Source: Chryseobacterium soli (GTDB taxonomy: Bacteria > Bacteroidota > Bacteroidia > Flavobacteriales > Weeksellaceae). Taken from it: a stretch of DNA of 64,000 bases. Position numbers and translations under genes: made by a program. The stretch spans positions 62,001-126,000 of the forward strand of contig NZ_JPRH01000009.1 of assembly GCF_000737705.1 (NCBI RefSeq). Reading direction: 5' to 3'. The notes under the pieces were generated by a model. That model ran no database searches and had not been told where the DNA came from. It saw only the letters and a program-made list of their open reading frames with translations. Shown here in pieces: positions 1-8,125 of the stretch. Position 1 is the stretch's first letter. Each line of letters opens with the position of its first letter.

Positions 1-459
1 CAGCCCTTTTTTATCAAATTTCTCTTCAAAATATCCTGTATGCCCAGCATGTTTAAAGCCCATTTTCATCATTTCGTCTTTGTTGATAGGAGCGGTTACA
101 AGAACATCGATCTCTCCTTTCATTAAAGCTTCGGTTGCAGCTTCCAGAGAATCAATGGCCATTCTGGTGGATTCTTCAGTGGGTTTTCCCAACTCTACAT
201 TTACATTGTCTTTCACAAGATTGATCATATTGAGTTTCCCTGCCTGTGCCTGGGAAGCCTCATTGATGTAGTTGAAATTCAGATTAATCTTGAAAATATT
301 TTTCTGATAGGTGAATAGTTTTCCAGAACCAAAAATAACAGGAGTAAAAAAATCGGTGATGGTTTTGTCTTTCAGGGACTTTATAATGATTTCCGGGCCG
401 ATGCCGTTGAAATCACCAATTGAAATTCCTACTCGTACTTTATGGTTTTTTGGGCTCAT
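1..459 (-). CDS. pdxA: 4-hydroxythreonine-4-phosphate dehydrogenase PdxA (N-terminal part, cut by window edge)
   Basis: Oxidises 4-phosphohydroxy-L-threonine in the DXP-dependent route to pyridoxal phosphate; a cytoplasmic, metal-dependent NAD enzyme. The reverse strand reads without interruption from an ATG at 459 through the left edge, giving 153 residues. It opens MSPKNHKVRVGISIGDFNGI, where the GD.NGIGPE stretch is the family's N-terminal signature. Near residues 138-143 it has KHAGHTGYFE, matching the metal-binding His region of PdxA. The C-terminal half lies outside the window. It diverges from ribE with 49 bp between the two starts, so the promoters must overlap. Family assignment is confident; completeness cannot be judged. 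Confidence 0.93.
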   Translation of the reverse strand, partial: MSPKNHKVRVGISIGDFNGIGPEIIIKSLKDKTITDFFTPVIFGSGKLFTYQKNIFKINLNFNYINEASQAQAGKLNMINLVKDNVNVELGKPTEESTRMAIDSLEAATEALMKGEIDVLVTAPINKDEMMKMGFKHAGHTGYFEEKFDKKGL

Positions 460-465
460 TTTGAT

Positions 466-473
466 TATCTTTG
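466..473 (+). promoter_or_regulatory. Bacteroidota -7 box TATCTTTG for ribE
   Basis: Matches TAnnTTTG exactly and lies 35 bp upstream of the ribE ATG, inside the pdxA-ribE divergent gap. No clean TTTG at the usual -33 distance. Confidence 0.55.
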
Positions 474-508
474 AAGATTATAATTTTACAAATTTAGCAA
501 AAAATAAT

Positions 509-1105
509 ATGTTCACAGGAATTATTGAAGCAGTTGGAGTTATTGAAAAGATTGAAGAAAAAGGAAGCAATATCGATTTCACTTTAACATGCCCTTTTAC
601 GAACGAGTTAAAAATAGACCAAAGCCTTGCCCATAACGGCTGTTGCTTAACAGTGGTGGAGATTAAAGGTGATCAATATGTCGTAACAGCAATCAACGAA
701 ACCTTAGAAAAGACCAATCTTGGAAAATGGGAGACGGGAAGCGTGGTTAATCTTGAGCGATGCATGAAAATGGATGGGAGATTAGACGGCCATATTGTTC
801 AAGGACATGTTGACAAAACTGGAGAAGTTACCGGAATTGAAAATAAAGACGGGAGCTATTTTATAACTATTACCTATCAGTCAGATGGCAGTTTTGTAAC
901 GGTTCCTCAGGGATCCATTACAGTAAACGGGATCAGTTTAACCGTAGCAAAAAGTGAAGATTTTCAATTTTCTGTAGCGATCATTCCTTATACGTGGGAG
1001 TTCACCAACATGCAGCATTTGAAAATTGGAGATCAAGTTAATTTGGAATTTGATATTATTGGTAAGTATATTGCTAGGTTAATTAATAAACAGAATGGCA
1101 ATTAG
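509..1105 (+). CDS. ribE: riboflavin synthase, alpha subunit
   Basis: Converts two 6,7-dimethyl-8-ribityllumazine molecules into riboflavin plus a pyrimidinedione. The 198-residue protein has the family's usual length and its two lumazine-binding repeats. The first opens MFTGIIEAVG (1-10) with NGCCLTV at 43-49; the second starts near GHIVQGHVD (94-102). The reading frame stays open upstream to 311, but that part overlaps pdxA and has no family similarity, so the ATG at 509 is chosen; it is followed at once by the invariant MFTGIIE. The 3' end overlaps the following kinase start by 11 bp. No FMN-riboswitch-like leader fits in the 49-bp gap to pdxA. Confidence 0.96.
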   Translation: MFTGIIEAVGVIEKIEEKGSNIDFTLTCPFTNELKIDQSLAHNGCCLTVVEIKGDQYVVTAINETLEKTNLGKWETGSVVNLERCMKMDGRLDGHIVQGHVDKTGEVTGIENKDGSYFITITYQSDGSFVTVPQGSITVNGISLTVAKSEDFQFSVAIIPYTWEFTNMQHLKIGDQVNLEFDIIGKYIARLINKQNGN

Positions 1106-2549
1106 TAAATACAAAGGATATAGCTTAAGGAACCGGGTCTTTTTCGGGTTCTTACTGGTATGTTTTTTAAGTGTTGTCGCTACTTCGCTGGTTCCTTATT
1201 TTGTCCTGCGAAAAAATTCAATGCAGCAGAGCAGTATTGATATGCAGGAGAAGACCAATGCGGTAATGCGTTATATGGATTATGCCGTAAGCCGTACGCT
1301 GGTTGAGACAAAAGATCTTCCAAAGGTATTAGAAAATAAAATCTTCGAAATAGCAGATATTAATCAGCATGATATTGTTATTTATGATTTGTCCGGCAAA
1401 TATCTGCTTTCAAATAAGGATAAAAACCTGATTGAGCAGAAAGTAATCCCTGTAAGTATTGTCAACAGGATTTTAGCGACGGATGCGCGGGTTGATATCA
1501 AAGGGTATGACAAAACGAAAGATGCTGGACTTACTTCATCTTACCTGCTTTTAAAAAATAATGAGCTTGAACCTATCGGGATCGTATATATTCCTCTGTA
1601 TCATAATGAATCTGCCTATCTTGATGTTCTTCATCAATACATAAAATACATTCTTTTAGTCGACATATTTCTGATTCTGTTCAGTATCTGGATTAGCTGG
1701 GTTACTTCCAACAGTCTTGCCAAAACAATCACAAAGTTTTCTGATATGATTACCCGTATTACCTTGTTTGAAAATGAAATGCGTCCTATCAGATACTATA
1801 AAAATGATGAGTTGAATGCTTTGGCAAGAGCTTATAACAGAATGATTCTCCAAATTCAGGATCAAAAGGAAAGATTGCGTTTCAAAGCCTCTGAAGAAGC
1901 GTGGCGCGAAATGGCAAAGCAGGTAGCTCATGAGGTTAAAAACCCGCTGACCCCGATGAAATTGACCATTCAGAATTTTGAAAGAAAGTTTGATCCCGAA
2001 GATCCCAATGTAAGAGAAAGAGTAAAACAGATGAGTAAAACGATGGTCGATCAGATTGATTTGATCGCTACGGTTGCATCAGCGTTTTCAGAATTTGCCA
2101 AACTTCCTGAAAAGAATAATGAAGTCATTAATTTAAATACAGAAGTCGAAGATATTCTCCGTGTTTTCAATGACGACAGTATTTTTATGCATTCTAATAA
2201 GAGTAACATCATGATTAATATGGACAGGATTTACCTTTCCAGAATTATTACCAATCTTGTTACCAATGCCAAACAGGCGGAAAGCGAAGAGAGAAAACTT
2301 ATCATTAATGTGGATGTAGAACAGCACCAGAGAAGAGTGATGGTCTCCGTTCAGGATAATGGGGTGGGTATCCCGGAAAATATGTACGAAAGAATTTTTG
2401 AACCTAATTTTACTTCAAAAAACAGTGGAATGGGACTCGGCTTATCCATGGTAAGAAAAATGATTGAAGATTATAAAGGAGAGATTTCTGTAAAATCAGA
2501 AGTCGGAAAAGGTTCAACATTCACCATTACACTCCCTACCAATTTATAG
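1095..2549 (+). CDS. NtrY-like sensor histidine kinase
   Basis: Membrane histidine kinase of 484 residues. A transmembrane segment lies at about 15-38, followed by an extracytoplasmic sensor region of about 140 residues, a second membrane helix near 184-204, a HAMP linker (about 205-258), a dimerisation/phospho-acceptor helix with HEVKNPLTPMKLT (His279) and a HATPase domain. The ATPase domain shows NLVTNAKQA (N box), DNGVGIPE (G1), IFEPNFTSK (F box) and GMGLGLSMVRKM (G2). The HEVKNPLTPMK acceptor box is typical of the NtrY subfamily. No response regulator is adjacent, so partner and signal are unknown. It overlaps ribE by 11 bp and the next gene by 1 bp (TAGTG), so the three are probably co-transcribed. 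Confidence 0.9.
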   Translation: MAISKYKGYSLRNRVFFGFLLVCFLSVVATSLVPYFVLRKNSMQQSSIDMQEKTNAVMRYMDYAVSRTLVETKDLPKVLENKIFEIADINQHDIVIYDLSGKYLLSNKDKNLIEQKVIPVSIVNRILATDARVDIKGYDKTKDAGLTSSYLLLKNNELEPIGIVYIPLYHNESAYLDVLHQYIKYILLVDIFLILFSIWISWVTSNSLAKTITKFSDMITRITLFENEMRPIRYYKNDELNALARAYNRMILQIQDQKERLRFKASEEAWREMAKQVAHEVKNPLTPMKLTIQNFERKFDPEDPNVRERVKQMSKTMVDQIDLIATVASAFSEFAKLPEKNNEVINLNTEVEDILRVFNDDSIFMHSNKSNIMINMDRIYLSRIITNLVTNAKQAESEERKLIINVDVEQHQRRVMVSVQDNGVGIPENMYERIFEPNFTSKNSGMGLGLSMVRKMIEDYKGEISVKSEVGKGSTFTITLPTNL

Positions 2550-3244
2550 TGAAACCTTTTACTTTTAAATATTTCGAAATTATACAGTCGAAAGAAGTCT
2601 TTCGCGTGGGCACTGATGGCGTTTTGCTAGGCTCGTTGACGAATGTCGGTGAAGCTTTGCGTGTATTAGAGGTGGGGACCGGAACCGGATTAATTTCATT
2701 AATGCTTGCACAACGGAATCCTGAAGCAGCATTTTTAGGGATTGATATCAATGAAGATGCTGTAGCACTTACCAGACAGAATTTTGAACATTCTATTTTC
2801 GCTGGCAGATTAAAAAATCAGTTACAGGATTTTAAAACATTTGAAACAGAAGAAAAGTTTGATCTTATTGTTTCCAACCCGCCTTATTTCGAGGAATCCG
2901 GATCTGATAAAGATAAAATTGCACGGCAGACTGTAGAGCTTAATTTTAAGCAGTTAATTTCAAAATCTTCAGAAATCCTTTCCGAAAAAGGAATTTTTTC
3001 CGTTATTATTCCTGCTGATGCCGGTGATGATTTCGTTAAAACGGCAACAGGAAACCTTTTGTTTTTACACCGAAAAATTAACATTAAGGGAATAGAGCAT
3101 TCTAATGCAAAAAGGGTGATTCTTGAGTTTTCTTTAATAGAAAAGCCGCTTGAAGAATCTGATTTTGTGATAGAAAAAAGTCCGAGAAAATACTCGGACC
3201 AATATCTTGAACTCACCAAAGAGTTTCATGTTTTCGGTAAATAA
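2549..3244 (+). CDS. trmN6: tRNA1(Val) (adenine(37)-N6)-methyltransferase
   Basis: SAM-dependent N6-adenine methyltransferase (YfiC family) predicted to modify A37 of tRNA-Val. It has 231 residues. Motif I is LEVGTGTGLIS (about 40-50), the acidic strand end is GIDIN (about 64-68) and the catalytic motif NPPY is at 110-113, which together define the N6-adenine branch. The start is GTG at 2549, whose G is also the last base of the upstream TAG; the frame opens MKPFTFKYFEI, typical of the family. It ends next to ftsE in convergent orientation with no spacer. The substrate is inferred from family membership. Confidence 0.9.
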   Translation: MKPFTFKYFEIIQSKEVFRVGTDGVLLGSLTNVGEALRVLEVGTGTGLISLMLAQRNPEAAFLGIDINEDAVALTRQNFEHSIFAGRLKNQLQDFKTFETEEKFDLIVSNPPYFEESGSDKDKIARQTVELNFKQLISKSSEILSEKGIFSVIIPADAGDDFVKTATGNLLFLHRKINIKGIEHSNAKRVILEFSLIEKPLEESDFVIEKSPRKYSDQYLELTKEFHVFGK

Positions 3245-3955
3245 TTATTCAAATAATTCTGCGGTATCCAATACAGAAACCTTTCCGTCTTCACATCTGA
3301 TCGCTTCTCCCGGGAAGTTTTGGATCATATGGTAATCGTGTGTTGCCATTACTACCGCTGCTCCGTTTTCAAGAGCTACCTGCTTCAGTAAGGTCATAAT
3401 TTCGTTAGACGTTTCAGGATCAAGATTTCCTGTAGGTTCATCGGCTAAGATAAGATCAGGATGATTTAATAAAGCTCTTGCAATGGCAATACGCTGCTGC
3501 TCTCCACCGGAAAGTTCGTGAGGCATTTTATGCTTTTTACTTTTCATATTAACGCTTCCAAGAACTTCGTTAATACGGTCTTCCATCTTTATTTTATCGC
3601 TCCATCCGGTAGCTTCAAGAACGAATTTCAGATTTTTCTCTACCGTTCTGTCTGAAAGCAATTGAAAATCCTGAAATACAATTCCTAATTTTCTCCTAAG
3701 ATTCGGGATATCAGAGGTTCTCATTTTCGCCAGATCAAAACCAACGACTGCTCCATGTCCTGATGCTAAAGGAATATGTCCGTAAAGTGTCTTCAAAAGA
3801 GAACTTTTCCCGGAACCTGTTTTCCCGATAAGATAACAGAATCTTCCTTTTTTGATGTTAAGGTTTACATCAGAAAGAACGGTGAAGTTTTTTTGGGCAA
3901 TCTTGGCGTGCTGTAAACTTATGATATTATCTCCGGAGATATTTGTATGTGGCAT
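3245..3955 (-). CDS. ftsE: cell division ATP-binding protein FtsE
   Basis: ABC-type ATPase that pairs with the membrane protein FtsX to control peptidoglycan hydrolases at the septum. The 236-residue protein shows Walker A GKTGSGKSS (44-52), the FtsE-like Q-loop region VFQDFQLL, signature LSGGEQQR (148-155), Walker B LILADEPTGNLD (168-179) and the H-loop His206. ftsX is not in the window; in Flavobacteriia it is normally encoded elsewhere. The N-terminus carries about 10 residues more than classical FtsE. Related MacB/LolD ATPases are similar, but the length and the DFQLL segment favour FtsE. Confidence 0.87.
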   Translation of the reverse strand: MPHTNISGDNIISLQHAKIAQKNFTVLSDVNLNIKKGRFCYLIGKTGSGKSSLLKTLYGHIPLASGHGAVVGFDLAKMRTSDIPNLRRKLGIVFQDFQLLSDRTVEKNLKFVLEATGWSDKIKMEDRINEVLGSVNMKSKKHKMPHELSGGEQQRIAIARALLNHPDLILADEPTGNLDPETSNEIMTLLKQVALENGAAVVMATHDYHMIQNFPGEAIRCEDGKVSVLDTAELFE

Positions 3956-4058
3956 AATTGAATTTTAAGAGGCTATTTCTAAAAATTTTTTTCAGATTTT
4001 AAAAATAGAAAAAAGAATACTAAAGAACGTAAATTTTATTATATTTTAACAACAAAAA

Positions 4059-4085
4059 ATGCCTGAAAAACTTCTTTTCAAGCAT
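4059..4085 (-). terminator. probable terminator of rpmH
   Basis: Inverted repeat ATGC-TGAAAA / TTTTCA-GCAT with one mismatch and a five-base loop. On the minus strand it is followed by a T-rich stretch, just past the rpmH stop codon. Confidence 0.55.
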
Positions 4086-4111
4086 GATTTGTATATGGGT
4101 AACTAAAGAAA

Positions 4112-4270
4112 TTATCTCTTAGCTCTTGCAGAACTAACAGTTAAACTCTTTCTGCCTTTAGCTCTTCTTGCAGCCAAAACTCTTCTTCCGTTTGGCGTTG
4201 ACATTCTTTCTCTGAAACCGTGTTTGTTTCTTTTCTTTCTTTCTGATGGCTGGAATGTTCTTTTACTCAT
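4112..4270 (-). CDS. rpmH: 50S ribosomal protein L34
   Basis: Small, very basic protein of the large ribosomal subunit. The 52-residue product begins MSKRTFQPSERKKRNKHGF and continues with RERMSTPNGRRVLAARRAKG, the universal L34 sequence. It stands alone between ftsE and the NrnA-like gene, not beside dnaA/rnpA as in many bacteria. A textbook promoter lies 44 bp upstream and a hairpin follows the stop. Identification is certain from sequence. Confidence 0.98.
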   Translation of the reverse strand: MSKRTFQPSERKKRNKHGFRERMSTPNGRRVLAARRAKGRKSLTVSSARAKR

Positions 4271-4313
4271 TACTATATGTTTAAATCGTAATTATCTATT
4301 AATTTTCAGGTTG

Positions 4314-4344
4314 CAAAGATATAGGTTTTTTTATAAGATACAAA
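4314..4344 (-). promoter_or_regulatory. promoter of rpmH: TTTG-N19-TATCTTTG
   Basis: Minus-strand -7 box TATCTTTG at 4321-4314 and -33 box TTTG at 4344-4341 with exactly 19 bp between them, the consensus spacing for the primary sigma factor of Bacteroidota. It leaves a leader of about 40 nt before rpmH. Confidence 0.8.
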
Positions 4345-4463
4345 TTTTAATTGCCTTTTTTTCAAATATTTTAGCATGTTTTAAAAGAGAGAATCGGCAA
4401 ACACTTTATAGAAACGAAATTCCGGAACCTTAAAAATTATCCTGATGATTTATATAAAAGCTC

Positions 4464-4471
4464 TATCTTTG
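4464..4471 (+). promoter_or_regulatory. -7 box TATCTTTG upstream of the NrnA-like gene
   Basis: Exact TAnnTTTG match ending 25 bp before the ATG at 4497. No TTTG at the -33 position. Confidence 0.55.
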
Positions 4472-4496
4472 GAAACTCAATTTTAAAGAAGCATAA

Positions 4497-5501
4497 ATGT
4501 TTACACCGGCGGAACTTTTAGAAATCAATACTCTCCTTACTCCTGGACGCAAAATCGTTATTATTACCCACTATAATCCCGATGGGGATGCTGTAGGTTC
4601 CAGCTTGGGACTGAAGCATTATCTGCATGCAAAAGGGATCGAGGCGGAAGTTGTGGTACCTAATGATTTTCCTAAGTTTCTGAAGTGGATGCCTGATGCT
4701 AAAAAGAATATTGTAGCCGAATACAAAAGAAAGATTGCCTTTGATTTAATCAACGAAGCAGAGGTTATTTTCTGTCTGGATTTTAATTCTCCTTCGAGAA
4801 TCGGAATTCTGGGTGACTGGCTTGTCAATGCAAGAGCTAAGAAAATCCTTATCGACCATCACCAACAGCCGGAACAGTTTGATTTCGTATATTCTGATAC
4901 TATTATCCCGGCCACCTGCCAGATGATTTACCATTTTATCGAAGCGATGAATGACGAGCATTTGGTGAATAAAGATATTGCGGAATGTCTTTATACGGGA
5001 ATTATGACCGATACCGGTGGTTTCCGTTTCCGCTCTACAAGTGCTGATACCCATAGAATTATTGCCAATCTTATCGAAAAAGGAGCGGATCCTTCTGTGA
5101 TCACATCCAATACCTGGGATACGAATACGGTTTCCCGTCTTCATCTGCTTGCTCTTATTTTAGGACGAATAGAAGTGGTAAACGACGGTAAAGTAGCGGT
5201 TCTGTACCTGACGAGAAATGAGTTGAAAGAATATGGCTTCCAGAAAGGAGATACAGAAGGTTTCGTTAACTATGGACTGAGTATTGTCGGAGTGAGAATG
5301 GCGGCATTTTTCATGGAAGACCTGTATGAGGATTTCATTAAAATCTCTTTCAGAAGTAAAGATGATGTAGATGTGAACCAGTTTTCCAGAAAATATTTCA
5401 GTGGAGGCGGGCACATCAATGCAGCAGGAGGAAAGTCTAATGAGCCGCTTCTTGATACGATTGAAACTTTCAAGAAAAGACTGGAAGGAGAGAATCTTTA
5501 A
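4497..5501 (+). CDS. DHH-family phosphoesterase, NrnA-like oligoribonuclease/pAp phosphatase
   Basis: Predicted to degrade short RNA oligonucleotides (nanoRNA) and/or dephosphorylate 3'-phosphoadenosine 5'-phosphate in the cytoplasm. The 334-residue protein has the DHH domain motifs HYNPDGDAVGS (25-35), CLDFN (93-97), ILIDHHQQP (DHH at 120-122) and DTGGF (172-176). These are followed by the DHHA1 domain with GGGH (303-306) and a short C-terminal tail. All metal-binding residues are present. It has its own -7 box and converges with the patatin-like gene 14 bp downstream. Which of the two activities dominates cannot be read from sequence. Confidence 0.88.
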   Translation: MFTPAELLEINTLLTPGRKIVIITHYNPDGDAVGSSLGLKHYLHAKGIEAEVVVPNDFPKFLKWMPDAKKNIVAEYKRKIAFDLINEAEVIFCLDFNSPSRIGILGDWLVNARAKKILIDHHQQPEQFDFVYSDTIIPATCQMIYHFIEAMNDEHLVNKDIAECLYTGIMTDTGGFRFRSTSADTHRIIANLIEKGADPSVITSNTWDTNTVSRLHLLALILGRIEVVNDGKVAVLYLTRNELKEYGFQKGDTEGFVNYGLSIVGVRMAAFFMEDLYEDFIKISFRSKDDVDVNQFSRKYFSGGGHINAAGGKSNEPLLDTIETFKKRLEGENL

Positions 5502-5515
5502 AGATTTTCACACAC

Positions 5516-6316
5516 TTATACTTTACGATACCCTTTATCTTCCAATTCCAGGCAGGTGTATTCATATACCTGCTGAAACATTTCGTCCATAAATTTTTTA
5601 TTGAAAAGACTGAATTTTGTCATTCTCGGAGGGTCTAAAAATATATCGCAGTGCTTTACTTTGGAATAAACTGATTTTGCAATAGCCAAATGCAGGATTC
5701 TATCGAATTCCTTCATCAGACTCATTTTTTTCAGTTCGTCATAGCTTATTGAATTGACATGAGAGGCGATCAGAAAGTCGCATTTATCAATAATAGGTTC
5801 TATAGGCAGGTTATCTAAAACACCTCCATCAATATATATTTTTTCGCCTATTCTTACAGGTGGCAGTATAAAAGGCACACTTGAGGAGGCTAACAGCGGA
5901 GCAAAAAGTTTTCCTTCTGAAAAATAATCTACAATTCCATGCGTCATTTCTGTAGCCGTTACATACACCGGAATTTTTAAAATTTTAAAATCATCTTCCG
6001 GAAAATGGTCCTGAAGAAGTTTTAAAATAAAATTCGAACTGAAAAGTCCGTTTTTGGAAAGCTTTAAATAAGACCGGGAAAAGAAAGTGGTAGATTTTAC
6101 AATTTCCATCATTTCATCCGGGGTTTTCCCGAAAGAATAAAATGCGCCAACGATAGAACCCGCACTGGTACCCGAGATAATGTGCGGTTTTAAATTGTAT
6201 TCTTCTAGAGCTTTAAGAACAGCAATATGAGCGATCCCGCGCATGCCGCCGCCGGAAAGCGTAAGGCCTATTACTGGCGGTTTCTTTTTAGTGAAAGAGA
6301 ATAAACCCATTGGCAA
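5516..6316 (-). CDS. patatin-like phospholipase family protein
   Basis: Serine acyl hydrolase of the RssA/patatin type, 266 residues. The oxyanion-hole loop GGGMRG is at 22-27, the nucleophile elbow GTSAG (Ser51) at 49-53 and the catalytic Asp in DGG at 163-165, so the Ser-Asp dyad is complete. There is no signal peptide, so it probably acts on cytoplasmic-side phospholipids or acyl esters; the substrate is unknown. A second in-frame ATG two codons downstream (at 6310) is an equally good start. No clear promoter box is seen upstream. Confidence 0.85.
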   Translation of the reverse strand: MPMGLFSFTKKKPPVIGLTLSGGGMRGIAHIAVLKALEEYNLKPHIISGTSAGSIVGAFYSFGKTPDEMMEIVKSTTFFSRSYLKLSKNGLFSSNFILKLLQDHFPEDDFKILKIPVYVTATEMTHGIVDYFSEGKLFAPLLASSSVPFILPPVRIGEKIYIDGGVLDNLPIEPIIDKCDFLIASHVNSISYDELKKMSLMKEFDRILHLAIAKSVYSKVKHCDIFLDPPRMTKFSLFNKKFMDEMFQQVYEYTCLELEDKGYRKV

Positions 6317-6438
6317 AATTGTTCTCTACTAAGATACAAGATTTTTTGATACCTGTTCTTTAGTCTTCCAGTTCTGTTTTTTTACCTTTTTTCGATTGTA
6401 AAGTATGATGGAAAGTCTGGAATCTGCCCCCTCTCTCT

Positions 6439-7221
6439 CTACAACACTAATTTTTTAGGAAGATTATGCAGCAGTTCGGTATTAATAATTGCAGCGCAGA
6501 TGGAGGGTTTCTCCCAATGACCGTTATGGCCGCAGTCCAGAATATAGGATTTTATATTGGTTCTGTCCGGAAGGTTTTTGATAATAGTTTCTGTTTTTAC
6601 GGCATTGTCGTGTTTTCCGGCTATTACTAAAATCTTTGAATCCAGATTTTCCAATACATGTTTTTTGTCGGTTCTTTCCACCATCCCTTTTACACAGGCC
6701 AAAGCACCCTGGTTGTTGGTTGAAAGGGCAGTTGCTAAAGCCGTTTCTATTTTTCCTTCAAGAATATCTCTTTCATTCGGATTAAAAAGGTTGGGGATGC
6801 CCACTCTTGCATAATGGGAGAAAGAGTCAGAAATAATCCTGTAGCTCTTGATACGCTGGTTTTTCTTTTCTTCATCATCGGGAAAATAGGTGGAAAAGAA
6901 TAGTGTTAAGCTTTTTAAAGAATCAGGAAACTTTTCAGCGAAAGCCAATGATACATAGCCGCCCATAGAATGCCCCAGCAGATGCACTTTTTCTAATTTC
7001 TGGTGGTCTAACACCTTTTTTACTTCCTCTGCCATTAATTCCATTGTATGAACCTCTGCTAAGATATCAGACTGTCCGTGGCCGGGAAGATCAATCTTTA
7101 CCAGCGAAAAATTTTCAGAAAGATGAGGCTGCATATCACTCCAGATTGACAGGTTTTCCATAAATCCGTGAAGCAGTACTAATATTTCTTTTCCGTTTCC
7201 TTTTCGTTCAAAGTTCAGCAT
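6439..7221 (-). CDS. alpha/beta-fold hydrolase
   Basis: Cytoplasmic alpha/beta hydrolase of 260 residues. The oxyanion region HGF is at 18-20, the nucleophile elbow GHSMG (Ser85) at 83-87, the acid turn GKHDNAV near residue 203 and the catalytic His in CGHNGHW (about 230-236). The lid region is short. These features resemble the RsbQ/BioH-like group of carboxylesterases; the substrate cannot be predicted. It is separated from the upstream exbD by a strong terminator and has its own -7 box (7263-7270). Confidence 0.82.
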   Translation of the reverse strand: MLNFERKGNGKEILVLLHGFMENLSIWSDMQPHLSENFSLVKIDLPGHGQSDILAEVHTMELMAEEVKKVLDHQKLEKVHLLGHSMGGYVSLAFAEKFPDSLKSLTLFFSTYFPDDEEKKNQRIKSYRIISDSFSHYARVGIPNLFNPNERDILEGKIETALATALSTNNQGALACVKGMVERTDKKHVLENLDSKILVIAGKHDNAVKTETIIKNLPDRTNIKSYILDCGHNGHWEKPSICAAIINTELLHNLPKKLVL

Positions 7222-7262
7222 AATTTCAAAGTTCTAACATTTAAAAAGATTAAATATCTTTT

Positions 7263-7270
7263 CAAATGTA
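7263..7270 (-). promoter_or_regulatory. -7 box TACATTTG for the alpha/beta hydrolase
   Basis: Minus-strand TAnnTTTG match 42 bp upstream of the ATG at 7221, just past the exbD terminator. No -33 TTTG match. Confidence 0.45.
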
Positions 7271-7277
7271 TATAAAA

Positions 7278-7300
7278 AAGAGCATTTAAAAAATGCTCTT
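7278..7300 (-). terminator. rho-independent terminator after the orphan exbD
   Basis: Perfect stem of ten pairs (core AGAGCATTT / AAATGCTCT) with an AAA loop. On the minus strand it is followed by a T run. Confidence 0.85.
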
Positions 7301-7305
7301 CTGTA

Positions 7306-7818
7306 TTATTTTGTTAATTCGTTGTATACTTTCTTTTCCCACGGCTTAATATCTGTAATCCCGTAGCGTTCCTTTTTGGAGATCGCAATATTGTCTATTA
7401 CGTCTACGAAATTTTTATAGTTGGCTTCATCAGTAGGTTTTACAATGATGGTGAAGTTTTCAGGATTAGGAGCTTTTTTGTAAGCTTCAGAAATGATATT
7501 TGAAATTTTCACTCCGCTGAAGTCCGTCTCTTTTAAATTCCCTGCATTGAGCTCATTGGCATTGCTCTGATGATAAAATACCCGATTATCTTTCCCAAGA
7601 ATAAAAGTTACCTGGTTTTTGTCATTGACTACAGTAGTTGAATGGGGACCTTTTGCAGGCAGTCCCAGGTCCATAACATTGGGTTTTGAAAAACTCGCTG
7701 TGAACATGAAGAACATGAGCAGCAGGAAATTTAAATCTACCATGGGCGTCATATCAACCTTAATTGTTTTTCTTTTTGATTTCCCGCCTTGCGTTTCTTT
7801 TGTAATTACTTCAGCCAT
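7306..7818 (-). CDS. ExbD/TolR-type biopolymer transport protein (orphan)
   Basis: Inner-membrane protein of 170 residues: short cytoplasmic N-terminus, one transmembrane helix (about 26-46) and a periplasmic domain. The helix carries DMTPMVDLNFLLLMFF, with the conserved Asp that carries protons in ExbD/TolR. It is a close paralogue of the second exbD at 23920-24492: both share MAEV, the same membrane helix, KPNVMDLGLPAK and a C-terminal D.KPWEK. No exbB or tonB lies beside it, so it would have to use the ExbB encoded about 15 kb away or another motor. It sits between two terminators as a single transcription unit. Confidence 0.9.
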   Translation of the reverse strand: MAEVITKETQGGKSKRKTIKVDMTPMVDLNFLLLMFFMFTASFSKPNVMDLGLPAKGPHSTTVVNDKNQVTFILGKDNRVFYHQSNANELNAGNLKETDFSGVKISNIISEAYKKAPNPENFTIIVKPTDEANYKNFVDVIDNIAISKKERYGITDIKPWEKKVYNELTK

Positions 7819-8125
7819 AATACATTTTTTTTGGTGTTAAACAGTATTAATAAAGAGTGAACTGTGATTCTTTATTTGTGGAAAGAATACAAAGTTTATG
7901 CCTGAATTATCGAAATATTAGAAATTGTTTAAAATCATTGAATGGTTTATGTGTTAATGTGTATTTTGTTTTTAAATTATTATGATTTTATGATATTTTA
8001 AGTATCTGTTTCTTGTTTGATTGTCATCGTTTTGAAGTTTTTTACCGCTATTACTGAATAGGTTTTCATAAAAAAAGCCTTATCAAAATGAATTGATAAG
8101 GCCTGCTTATTTTGAAGATTGAATC
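7819..8125. other. intergenic region between orphan exbD and dsbD (307 bp)
   Basis: AT-rich spacer holding the dsbD terminator (8071-8102) and presumably the exbD promoter. No exact TAnnTTTG box, small gene or repeat could be recognised in the rest. Confidence 0.5.
8071..8102 (-). terminator. rho-independent terminator after dsbD
   Basis: Perfect ten-pair stem GCCTTATCAA / TTGATAAGGC with a six-base loop, followed on the minus strand by TTTTTT. Confidence 0.88.

Noticed and set aside
460..508. FMN riboswitch before ribE
   Set aside because: Only 49 bp separate the starts of pdxA and ribE, too short for the RFN element, and no RFN sequence is seen.
3245..3955. ftsE without ftsX as a sign of gene loss
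   Set aside because: In Bacteroidota the two genes are often apart; absence from this window says nothing.
4224..4433. 69-codon plus-strand frame opposite rpmH
   Set aside because: It covers the end of rpmH and its promoter on the other strand; the L34 protein on the minus strand is certain.
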